Below, piece by piece: positions 21,041-28,800 of a stretch of DNA of 43,154 nucleotides; position 1 is the first letter of the stretch, and the number at the start of each line of letters is the position of its first letter. Below the pieces are notes generated by a model. The model saw only the letters and a program-made list of their open reading frames with translations, was not told the DNA's origin and did no database searches. Made by a program: the position numbers and the translations under genes. Location of the stretch: positions 1 to 43,154 of IMG/VR virus record IMGVR_UViG_3300047471_000916; one strand, given 5' to 3'. Source of the DNA: a virus.

Positions 21041-21481
21041 ATGCCCCGCCCCTACTCCTACGCCGCTCTGAGCGACGTCACCGGCTACATCGCCGGGGCC
21101 ACCTTCGGCGCCTCGACCCGGCCCACCGCGAGCCAGGTCGCCAACGGGATCGACCTCTGCGCCGACGAACTCGACTCCCTGCTCTCGCGCCTGGACTATG
21201 CGACGCCGCTACCCACGACCGCCACCGCCTCCGTGGATATGGCCCGCGCCTGGGTCACGGTGGGAGGTGCCTACCGGGCGGCGATGGCGATGCCCCAGGG
21301 CCGCGAATCCAAGCACGCCGAAGCCTACGGGAAGGAGTGGAAGGCGCTGCTCGAATCGCTGGAGGGCGGCAAGCGCTCGTTGCCCGACGCGCCGAAACTG
21401 AAGCGCACCCGCTCTCCGGCCGTCGCTCCCGGCTCCGAAGAACCGACCTTCACGCGGGCGAACGCCCAGACGCTGCGATGA
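21041..21481 (+). CDS. Head-tail connector (adaptor) protein
   Basis: A 146-residue protein likely forming the adaptor ring below the portal. The helical N-terminal part (YSYAALSDVTGYIAGATFGA, then VANGIDLCADELDSLLSRLD) matches the gp6/Ad1 type of connector, which has four to five helices. The C-terminal 40 residues are basic and Pro-rich, probably an arm. It has its own late-type promoter. It overlaps the next gene by 4 bases. Confidence 0.6.
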   Translation: MPRPYSYAALSDVTGYIAGATFGASTRPTASQVANGIDLCADELDSLLSRLDYATPLPTTATASVDMARAWVTVGGAYRAAMAMPQGRESKHAEAYGKEWKALLESLEGGKRSLPDAPKLKRTRSPAVAPGSEEPTFTRANAQTLR

Positions 21482-21621
21482 CCGTCCGGAGGAAATCTCG
21501 CTGGAAGCGTCTTCAGGAATGGCTCAAGGGACCGGAGACCGGGATGATTCGCGAGGGTGGATATCGACCGACCAAGGATCCAGGGCCAGTTCCAGATTCG
21601 CTGATCCGGCCGAAGCGATGA
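21478..21621 (+). CDS. Tiny basic hypothetical protein
   Basis: A 47-residue protein starting at ATG 21478 (ATGA overlap). It is basic at the start (TVRRKSRWKRLQEWLKG) and Pro/Gly-rich afterwards. No family is recognised. Confidence 0.5.
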   Translation: MTVRRKSRWKRLQEWLKGPETGMIREGGYRPTKDPGPVPDSLIRPKR

Positions 21622-21854
21622 CCATCCTCGGCTGGCTCGCGCGGCGCATCGGCGGCCCAAGCTTCGCCGCCCGAATCGAATGCACCTGCCCGATAATCGA
21701 CGGTCGGCCGATGCTCGATGGCTGTGCGCTGGCGCTGACGGACTTCGAAGGCCGCTATCCGCTCGGCTGCTGCCATAACGGCGGCTGCCCGGTGCGGGAC
21801 GCGATCAAGGCCGACCCGCCAGAGAACTGCTGCCGACAGGGAGCGCCCGTATGA
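21618..21854 (+). CDS. Small cysteine-rich protein
   Basis: A 78-residue protein starting at ATG 21618 (ATGA overlap). It has eight cysteines: CTC, C near the middle, CC-H-N-G-G-C and a final CC. The CCHNGGC segment could be a metal site or pair in disulfides. No signal peptide is seen. It lies among connector genes and its role is unknown. Confidence 0.55.
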   Translation: MTILGWLARRIGGPSFAARIECTCPIIDGRPMLDGCALALTDFEGRYPLGCCHNGGCPVRDAIKADPPENCCRQGAPV

Positions 21855-22306
21855 CTGTCCTCGTCAAGGGCATCTCCTCGGCCAACCGCAGCCTCGGGGC
21901 CTACGCCGCCAAGCTCGCCGCCCCGGTCGCGATGTTCGAGCAGATCGCCCAGGAGCTGTCGGTCGCAGAGCAAGCCTGGTTCACCGCCGAGGGCGAGGGG
22001 TCCTGGCAGCCGCTCTCGCTCCAGTACGCAGCTCGCAAGTCCCGCGAATACCCCGGCCAGCCGATCCTCGTCGCCTCCGGGGAGCTGCGCGACTGGCTGG
22101 TCAACCCGGCCAAGGCGATGCGGATAACGTCGCCCGAGACGATGCAGTGGGTCAACGACCGCAATACGCCGGACGGGCGCTGGAACCTCGCCGAGCTGCA
22201 CCGCGACGGCACTCCCACGATGCCCGCGCGCGATCCGGTGATTCCGGCGGCGCGGCTGAATGAGATCGCTCTCGCCGCCGCCGAGATCCACGCGAGATTC
22301 CGATGA
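21851..22306 (+). CDS. Mu gpG-like virion morphogenesis protein (tail completion)
   Basis: A 151-residue protein starting at ATG 21851. The pattern SVAEQAWFTAEGEGSWQPLS, then YPGQPILVASGELRDWL and a C-terminal PARDPVIPAARLNEIALAAA, is that of the Mu gpG / HK97 gp10-like family. These proteins close the connector or join it to the tail. The position between connector and tail terminator fits. Confidence 0.75.
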   Translation: MTVLVKGISSANRSLGAYAAKLAAPVAMFEQIAQELSVAEQAWFTAEGEGSWQPLSLQYAARKSREYPGQPILVASGELRDWLVNPAKAMRITSPETMQWVNDRNTPDGRWNLAELHRDGTPTMPARDPVIPAARLNEIALAAAEIHARFR

Positions 22307-22797
22307 GCGCCTCATCGTGGATAGAGGCGACCTGCGACGCGATGATCGCCAAGCTCGAAGCCGACCTCCCGGCGAAGCTCGAAGCGATCAACGCCGAGGT
22401 CACCGACGGCTTCACGGTCGACCCGCCGACCGGGATCAGCATCGGCGAGCGGGCCGAACCGACCTATCCGTGGATCGTGGTCGCCCCCTCGCGCTCGGCG
22501 CTCGACAAAGACACCGGCGAGCGCATCGTCTATGAGCACTTGGTCACGCTCGAATCGGTCTACTGGGCCCAGGGCGAGGACGAGCTGATCCGCAAGCTGC
22601 TGCGCTTCGGCCGCGCGGTGCGCGAGGTGGCGCTGAAGGACCGCTATCCGGGGGTCGGACTGGGCCAGGGCGGATGGGGGCTGCGTTTCAAGGGGGACGC
22701 CTACGGCCGCATGATCCGGGTCGAAGGCGAAGGCGGCGCGGGCTTCATCAAGATGGTCGCGACGACCGTCGGCGTGCGCCAGCAGCAGACGGTCTGA
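22303..22797 (+). CDS. Probable tail terminator protein
   Basis: A 164-residue protein starting at ATG 22303 (ATGA overlap). The alpha-beta layout, N-terminal helix (ATCDAMIAKLEADLPAKLEA), beta strand core (YPWIVVAPSRSAL) and a long helix (DELIRKLLRFGRAVREVALK), fits the lambda gpU/tail terminator fold. Assignment rests on position, size and layout. Its stop lies 2 bases from the stop of the converging minus-strand gene. Confidence 0.6.
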   Translation: MSASSWIEATCDAMIAKLEADLPAKLEAINAEVTDGFTVDPPTGISIGERAEPTYPWIVVAPSRSALDKDTGERIVYEHLVTLESVYWAQGEDELIRKLLRFGRAVREVALKDRYPGVGLGQGGWGLRFKGDAYGRMIRVEGEGGAGFIKMVATTVGVRQQQTV

Positions 22798-22799
22798 AT

Positions 22800-23321
22800 T
22801 CAGGCTTCGGCTTCGGCGGCCCAGCGCTGGAACGTGGCGACCGAGTTCCGACACTGATGTCGGTACAGCCTGCTTCTGACGTGGGGGCAGTGGGCGCTTT
22901 CGCGTCGGGCCTGCTCCCACAGCCACGCAACATGTTCGGCTGTGCACTCCGGCGTCGGCGCGACCCGGTACATGGCATCGGCGGGATTGCCGGAGTGCCC
23001 GTAGCCGAGCAGGTGCCCGACCTCGTGCCGCATCACGCCGGGGACTTCGCATGGCTGGAGGGTGTCGGAGATGCGAAGGCTGCATGTGACCAGCGTTCCC
23101 GGAGCCGGTTGGGTGGCCTCTCCCGCGTTGCCTTCGATTTCACTCGGGGGCACGAGTTCCCTCATCAGCGTCGAGCACCGCGCCGGTTCTCCCTGGCCCC
23201 AATAGGCGACCGCCGCCTGGTAGTCCGCTTCGGCTTCGGGCGAGAACGGCGCCGCACTGGCGCTGGGAGCGAGGATGAGGGCGGCGATGATGAGCAGGCA
23301 GACCTGGCAGTCGCGTCTCAT
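22800..23321 (-). CDS. Secreted metzincin-like metalloprotease
   Basis: A 173-residue minus-strand protein. The start has a signal peptide (CLLIIAALILAPSASA, about 8-23, with a likely cut after ASA). The metzincin zinc motif HEVGHLLGYGH is complete: H99, E100, H103, G106 and H109. A Met-turn candidate (AMY, M117) follows within ten residues, closer than usual for metzincins. Six later Cys may form disulfides. It would be exported and cleave surface or secreted proteins. Its ATG overlaps the stop of the gene upstream on this strand. It lies within the structural operon but opposite to it, which marks it as an extra gene (moron). Confidence 0.72.
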   Translation of the reverse strand: MRRDCQVCLLIIAALILAPSASAAPFSPEAEADYQAAVAYWGQGEPARCSTLMRELVPPSEIEGNAGEATQPAPGTLVTCSLRISDTLQPCEVPGVMRHEVGHLLGYGHSGNPADAMYRVAPTPECTAEHVAWLWEQARRESAHCPHVRSRLYRHQCRNSVATFQRWAAEAEA

Positions 23322-23587
23322 GCTCTTGCCTTCCTCGGCCTGCTCATCAGCCAGATCAGCGAGAGCGGCACGAAGCCGAGGAACCAGAGGAAGATCAGGA
23401 CGCCGACACCGATCCCGGTTCCCGCGTTACTGGCCGATTCGCAACTCTGCTTGCTCAGGTAGGCATGGTGGAGGCAGTTGCCGCCGGGGTCGGCACTGGT
23501 GATCGCGCCGAGAATCCAGAGGCCGATCAGCGCGCTCCAGAGGATCAGCGCCCAACTCATCTTGCGCCAGTGGGGTCGGATTCGCAT
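23318..23587 (-). CDS. Small two-span membrane protein
   Basis: An 89-residue minus-strand protein with two hydrophobic segments (ALILWSALIGLWILGAITS and GIGVGVLIFLWFLGFVPLSL) and a pair of Cys (C37, C48) in the loop between them. It starts at ATG 23587, with AAAGG 10 bases before. Similar two-span small proteins with C-x(~10)-C are common in actinobacteria and are uncharacterised. It is the first gene of a two-gene operon with the metalloprotease, driven by the promoter at 23655-23627. A role in host surface change or superinfection exclusion is possible but not shown. Confidence 0.6.
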   Translation of the reverse strand: MRIRPHWRKMSWALILWSALIGLWILGAITSADPGGNCLHHAYLSKQSCESASNAGTGIGVGVLIFLWFLGFVPLSLIWLMSRPRKARA

Positions 23588-23626
23588 TGGGGACTTCCTT
23601 TCGAGAGAGAACAGGATCACGCTTCG

Positions 23627-23655
23627 AAGCTACTACTTTACTTGCCGCGCGTCAA
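23627..23655 (-). promoter_or_regulatory. Minus-strand promoter with the shared operator-like box
   Basis: On the minus strand, TTGACG (23655-23650), a 17-base spacer and TAGCTT (23632-23627). The 14-bp box spans 23655-23642. The leader holds GATCCTGT (23618-23611) and AAAGG before the ATG at 23587, as at the early promoters. Confidence 0.8.
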
Positions 23656-23688
23656 CTACTGGCCCGCGAAGCCCGAAGCCACCGCGCC

Positions 23689-23701
23689 GAGCCGATACTC
23701 G
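23689..23701 (+). promoter_or_regulatory. Late-type promoter motif, copy 5 (tail module)
   Basis: GAGCCGATACTCG. GATACT (23694-23699) ends 7 bases before the ATG at 23707. It lies back to back with the minus-strand promoter of the metalloprotease operon and restarts plus-strand transcription after that insert. Confidence 0.65.
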
Positions 23702-23706
23702 CCCCG

Positions 23707-23898
23707 ATGGCGAAGCGCACGCTCAGATACGAAGGGCCGCAGGCTCTGGTCGTCGATCTGGAGCGCGAAGTCAGCCACGGCGACGAGATCGAGGTCGATG
23801 AGGCGCTCGCCTCTCGGCTGCTCGCCTCCCAGGGCTTCCACGAGGCCCAGGCGGCGCCGAAGGCCGCGAAGCACGAGAGCCACGGAGAAGGTGAGTAG
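23707..23898 (+). CDS. Small head-tail junction protein
   Basis: A 63-residue protein starting at ATG 23707. A beta part (TLRYEGPQALVVDLEREVSHG) is followed by the helix VDEALASRLLASQGF and a Lys/Glu/His-rich tail. The same layout appears in the small gene after the capsid (16808). Its place before the tail tube gene suggests a capsid or neck role. Confidence 0.5.
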   Translation: MAKRTLRYEGPQALVVDLEREVSHGDEIEVDEALASRLLASQGFHEAQAAPKAAKHESHGEGE

Positions 23899-23900
23899 CC

Positions 23901-24896
23901 TTGGGCGTATCTAGCAGCGACCCCCGAAATTATCTCGCCCTCGGCCGCCAGGCCAACGCCGAAACTGAGGCGACCGAATTCAAGTTCGTCAAGTATCTGA
24001 ACGGGACGGACATCGGCCCGACCATCGACTCCCAGGCGATCTTCGAGGGCGGCGACGGCCAGGCCCAGGGCCTCGTCTACCGCCAGCACACGAAAACCGA
24101 CGGCCAGATCGTCGCTTACGCCCGCCCCGACATGTTCACCTACCTCTCGGCCTGGGCGCTCGGCTCGGCGATCTCGGTGGGAACCTCGGCAGGGGTTGGC
24201 ACCTCGGTCTTCACGCCCAACGCGACCCAGCGCTTCCTCACCATCGAGGGCGCCTGGGGCGGCGGCAACGAAATCGACCGGGTGATGTCGGCGCTTTTGA
24301 CCGGCTTCGAGGTCGAAGGCAACGCTGGAGACCCCTGGAAGATCACCACGCCCTTCATCGGCGGCGGCACGCCGTACTACCGCGACGGCGAACCCTCGGC
24401 GCTCTCCCCGGTGCTGGAAACCGGCGACCCGGCGATGTACGCGGGCGGCGCGTACCTGATCGGCGGCGCGACCGAAATCGACCTGCTCAAATGGAACTAC
24501 AAATTCGTCCGCAACGTCGATGACAACCTCTTCACGGTCAACCAGTTCCGCCGCAAGGTGGTCCCGCTCAGCTACACGGTCAGCCTCGACCTCCAGGTCA
24601 TCATGCAGACCCAGAACTACTACGAGAACTTCATCTACGGGCCGAGCGGGGCGACCCAGGTGGCGAACACGCTGGCGACGACCGCCTTCCACGCCGAGCG
24701 CCAGCTCGTCTCCTCCCAGCTCCTCGCCATCGATGTCCCCTACCTGCGGGTCACCAGCGTCACCCCCAACCGCTTCAACCCCGACGGGGAAACGGTTGTG
24801 CTCGACATCGCCGCGATGGGCGTCAAGTCGGCGGGGACCGGCATCGTCCAGCACCGCGCGATTCACAACAACGTCACCGCCAGCGCCTACATCTGA
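23901..24896 (+). CDS. Major tail (tube) protein
   Basis: A 331-residue protein starting at TTG 23901, with GAGAAGG upstream. The beta-rich sequence and repeated Gly/Thr segments (LVYRQHTKTDGQIVAYARPD, PFIGGGTPYYRDGEPSALSP), plus its place before the assembly chaperones and tape measure, fit the siphovirus tail tube subunit. The C-terminal half (TVSLDLQVIMQTQNYY, then LRVTSVTPNRFNPDGETVVL) may form an added Ig-like or sandwich domain. No Mu-like tail sheath is seen. Confidence 0.75.
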   Translation: MGVSSSDPRNYLALGRQANAETEATEFKFVKYLNGTDIGPTIDSQAIFEGGDGQAQGLVYRQHTKTDGQIVAYARPDMFTYLSAWALGSAISVGTSAGVGTSVFTPNATQRFLTIEGAWGGGNEIDRVMSALLTGFEVEGNAGDPWKITTPFIGGGTPYYRDGEPSALSPVLETGDPAMYAGGAYLIGGATEIDLLKWNYKFVRNVDDNLFTVNQFRRKVVPLSYTVSLDLQVIMQTQNYYENFIYGPSGATQVANTLATTAFHAERQLVSSQLLAIDVPYLRVTSVTPNRFNPDGETVVLDIAAMGVKSAGTGIVQHRAIHNNVTASAYI

Positions 24897-24953
24897 TGCG
24901 TTTTCGCCGGCGACCATGCTCGGAGTCCGCCCCCGGCCCGCTGGAACGAACCC

Positions 24954-25169
24954 ATGTCTGAGGTTCCAGCGACCATCGGGCGGATCGTCATCTACCGCAT
25001 CTCGGGGACTCTCGACCTACCGGCGATAGTGACCGCGGTCGAGGAAGGGACGCAGGCTCTCTCCCTGACCGTCTTCCAGGCAAACGGCTCCCCACTGAAT
25101 CGCTACAACGTACCCCGCGCAGCCGAGCAGCCAGAGGAAAACACTTGGCATTGGCCGGAGCGAGTCTGA
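24954..25169 (+). CDS. Small beta-barrel tail protein
   Basis: A 71-residue protein. The pattern IGRIVIYRISGTLDLPAIVT, then LSLTVFQANG and a final TWHWPE, is a well-known family of small phage proteins with I-V-x-Y-R, P-A-I-V-T and W-H-W-P-E blocks. Their role is unclear. It sits between tube and assembly chaperone genes and overlaps the next start by one base (TGATG). Confidence 0.65.
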   Translation: MSEVPATIGRIVIYRISGTLDLPAIVTAVEEGTQALSLTVFQANGSPLNRYNVPRAAEQPEENTWHWPERV

Positions 25170-25663
25170 TGGCCGACCGTTCCGACCTCGGCATCATCGA
25201 CCTGACCAAGGTCGCCGCGCCCGACATCCGGGTCAAGCTGCGCCGCGCCGATGACACCGATGTCACCTACCGCATCCCCGGCAACGCGCCGTCGGGGCTG
25301 ATGATCGAGCTGATGGTGCTGCTGCGCGAGATCGACGGCGCCGAGAACGAGGACATCGAGACGATTGCCGACCTGCGCGCCCAGGTCCAGGGGAAGCTCG
25401 ACGAGCTGTTTACGCTGCGCAACAAGGACTACATCGACGGCGACGTGCGGCTCGGCGACGAAGAGCTTGCTGCGCTGGTCGCGGGCCTCTTCTCGCGCTA
25501 CTACAACACCGAGGAGCCCGAGGAGGGCGGAGAGCGCCCTACCGAGGAGCCAACGGAGGCCGAGCCGGAGCCTACGACGCCGAGGAGCGCCAGGCGTTCG
25601 CGGCCGAGCTCGGCAGCCGCGCGCAAGGCGCGGTCTCGATCCTCGACATCCTCGCCGACCTAG
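25169..25663 (+). CDS. Tail assembly chaperone, short form
   Basis: A 164-residue protein starting at ATG 25169. It is a chaperone for the tape measure protein, like lambda gpG. The folded part ends near residue 118 (LAALVAGLFSRYYN), followed by an acidic Pro/Glu linker (EEPEEGGERPTEEPTEAEPE). The last 30 residues in this frame are Arg/Ser-rich and unlike a folded protein, so most of the functional longer product probably comes from a shift into the -1 frame near the linker. Confidence 0.75.
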   Translation: MADRSDLGIIDLTKVAAPDIRVKLRRADDTDVTYRIPGNAPSGLMIELMVLLREIDGAENEDIETIADLRAQVQGKLDELFTLRNKDYIDGDVRLGDEELAALVAGLFSRYYNTEEPEEGGERPTEEPTEAEPEPTTPRSARRSRPSSAAARKARSRSSTSSPT

Positions 25664-25830
25664 AGGAAGCCTATGGCTGGCCGCCCGACGCCTGGCGGAC
25701 GATGGGCTGGCTGGAGCTTCAGGCCCGGCACGCAAAGCTCGTCGAGCGCCGCTCTGAGGCCCGCTCCGCCGCTCTGTGGGACCAGCACCGCCAGAAGGCC
25801 CCCGCGATGCGTTCAAGGGGGGCTCACTGA
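25573..25830 (+). CDS. -1 frame extension of the tail assembly chaperone
   Basis: The -1 frame runs without stop through the end of the short form to a TGA at 25828-25830. From 25573 it reads like a real domain (YDAEERQAFAAELGSRAQGA, then EEAYGWPPDAWRTMGWLELQ, then KLVERRSEARSAAL). It has no good start of its own. This is the classic gpG/gpGT layout. The slippery site lies most likely between about 25510 and 25570 and could not be pinned; no perfect X-XXY-YYZ heptamer is seen in that stretch. The tape measure ATG overlaps this stop. Confidence 0.65.
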   Translation, partial: YDAEERQAFAAELGSRAQGAVSILDILADLEEAYGWPPDAWRTMGWLELQARHAKLVERRSEARSAALWDQHRQKAPAMRSRGAH

Positions 25831-28800
25831 TGGCTGAGGTCGTCCTGATCGAGTTCGTCGGCGATGCCAAATCCGGCGTCGCGGCGGCGAACGAGCAGGT
25901 CGCCGCCAACGACCGCGTGGCCGCCTCGGCCAAGAGTGCCTCCAAAGCCAGCGTGGCGGGAGCGGGCGCCAGCACGGCGAGCTGGAAGAAGAACGCCGCC
26001 ACGGCCTCGATGGTCGGCCGCTCGATGACGAAATGGGTCTCGCTGCCGTTGATCGGCATCGGCGTGGCGGCGACCAAGATGTCGCTGGACTTCGGCCGCT
26101 CGATGTCGCTGATTTCCACCCAGGCCGGCGGTTCGGCCAAGGAAGTGGCGAAGCTGAAGGGCGAGGTCCTGAAGCTGGCCGAAAACTCCAAGTTCGGCCC
26201 CAACGAACTGGCCGAAGGTCTCTACCACGTCGAGTCGGCGGGCTTCCGCGGGGCCAAGGCGATGAAGGTGCTGAACGAGGCCCAGAAACTGGCCACGGTC
26301 GGCAACTCCAACATGGAACAGACCACCTACGCGCTGGTCTCCGCCCTTCAGACCGGGATCAAGGGCACCAAGGACATGGGCGAAGCGGCGGGGCTGATGA
26401 ATGCCATCGTCGGCCACGGCGACATGCGGATGGAAGAATTCACCGCCTCGCTTTCCTCCGGCATCCTGCCCGCCGCCAAGAACGTCGGCCTCTCCCTGCG
26501 CGACGTGGGCGCGGCGCTCGACGTGATGACCGCCCGCGGCCAGCCCGCGCAGATGTCGGCGACCCGGCTGCGGATGACCTTCGCGCTGATGTCGGCGACC
26601 ACCGAAAAAGCCCAGAAAGCGCTCGCCACGGTCGGCATCGGCTCCGAAACGCTGGCCAACACGATGCGCAGCAAGGGGCTGGTCCCGGCGATCAAGCTGC
26701 TCTCCGAACATCTCGAATCGATCTCCAAGACGAAAGCCAACCGGGTCCTGGTCGAAGCCTTCGGCGGCGGCAAAACCTCCTCGACCATCGAGACCCTGGT
26801 CCAGAACGTCGGCGACCTCGGCAAGCGCTGGACCGAGATCGGCAAATCGGTCGGCGAATACTCCAAGAACGTCCGCGAAGCCGAACACACGCCCAAGGTC
26901 GAACTGGAAAAGGAGTGGTCCAAGCTCAAGGTCTCCCTGATCGAAGTCGGCGACGAGCTGACCAAGACCCTGGTCCCGGTCTTCAAGGAAGTGCTCGGCG
27001 ATGTCTCGACCGCGTTCAAGGGCTTCGCCGCGCTGCCCGATCCGATCAAGAAACTCGGGGTCGAGTTCGGCATCGCCCTGGTCGCCTTCGGGCCGCTGCT
27101 CAGCGGCGCGTCGAAGCTCTACAGCCTCTACAAACTGATTGCGGCTACCAGCATCGTCAGCGGCGCTGGAGGAGTTGCGGCCGAGGCTGGAGCGGTCGGA
27201 AGCGGCTCGACCTTCGCGGTCACCACGGGCGGCGCGGCTGCGGGCGGTAGTGAGGCAGCAGCGGGCGGCGGTCTCGCGAGCGCCGGGGCCGCAGCGGTAG
27301 CGGCGAACCCCGAGATTCTCGCTGCCGTCGCTGCAACCGCTGCACTCAGCGTCGCCCTGGTCGAGCTGTACAAGCACTCCAAGGCGTTCCGCGAAGAGGT
27401 CGGCGAACTCGGCGCGGCGCTCAGTCACGTCTTCGGCGAAATGAAGGCCGAGATTCACCCTCTCGTCCAAGCCTTCGCACATCTCGGCCACGCCTTCTCC
27501 AGCGCCCCCATCATCAAGGAGCTGGATCAGATCCACGGGCCGGTCGGCTCGGTCGTTCACCTCTTCCACTCCGACCTGGTGCAGAGCATCCGGGGAGCCT
27601 TCAAGGAGGCCGCTGCGCAGGTCGAAGGCTTCGGCAAGGTCTTCGCCGGTTCGGCGCACATCATCAAGGCCATCGTCAACACGATCGCCGACGTCATGGA
27701 AGGCAAGTTCGGAAAGGCTTGGCACGACATCGAGGATCTCTTCGGCGGCGCGGTCAAGGTCGTCATCGGCGAGGTCCAGGCGGGCACCGCGCCGCTTCGC
27801 CTTGCGGCCGAAACCTACGCGAAGGTCATGAACTCGATCTTCGGTGGGATGTGGAAGGACATCGGCAATATCTTCAAGGGCGGCATCAACGACGTGATCG
27901 GGCTCGTCAACGACATGATCGGGCTGATCGACGAACTGCCCTTCGTCCATGTCGGCACGATCGGAACCCTCGGTAGCGGCCCTTCCTTCACCGGCCACAA
28001 AGCCGCCAAAGCCGCCGTCCACCATCAGCATCGGGCGCGCGGGGGGGCGATCTTCGAAGGCGAGGCCAGCGGCGATTCGGTTCCAGCGATGCTTGAACGC
28101 GGCGAGTACGTGCTGAACCGCAAGGCCGTCGCGCGGATCGGCCGCGGCCAACTCGACCGGCTCAACTTCGCCGAGGCTCCTCGCTTCGCCTTCGGGGGGG
28201 CAGTCGGCGAAGCGGCCGAATCGGTGGCGGGAACTGTCGCGGGAGCGGCGCGCGGCCTCGCCGGAGACGCTGCCGGCCTCGGCCTCGGAGCGCTTCCGAA
28301 CCCAGGCTCCGTGCTGCCCCACTGGCTTTCCGGCCTCGGCGGCTACCTGGAGCACGAAGCGGTCTCCTGGGTAAAGGGGCAGAAGAAGAAGTTCGGCGGG
28401 ATCAAGGGCGGCGGCCCCGGCGGTCCCGTCCCTCCCGGCGGCCCGCGCCGATGGCTGACCGAGGCGCTGAAGCTCACCGGCCACTTCTCGCAGTCCAATC
28501 TCTCGGGGCTGTATCGCCAGATGATGTCGGAGTCCGGGGGGAACCCGCACGCGATCAACCTGACCGACTCAAACGCCGCCGCCGGGCATCCTTCCAAGGG
28601 GCTGCTCCAGACAATCGACTCGACCTTCAACGCTTACAAGATGAAGGGCCACGGGAACATCTGGAACCCGGTGGACAACGCGATTGCGGCGATCCGCTAC
28701 ATGTTCGCCCGCTACGGGCACATCGTCAGCACCGGCGAAGGCTACGCCGAGGGCGGCGCGGTCGGCGAGGGCATCCAGCGCCTCGCTGCGGGTGGCTCGC

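Noticed and set aside
23652-24917. Long minus-strand ORF opposite the tail tube gene
   Set aside because: It would overlap the divergent promoter region and the whole tube gene; no domain is recognised.
25824-28550. Very long minus-strand ORF (about 900 codons) opposite the tape measure gene
   Set aside because: It mirrors codon use of the tape measure on the other strand; the product is rich in Arg/Asp/Gly shadows without domains or start signals.
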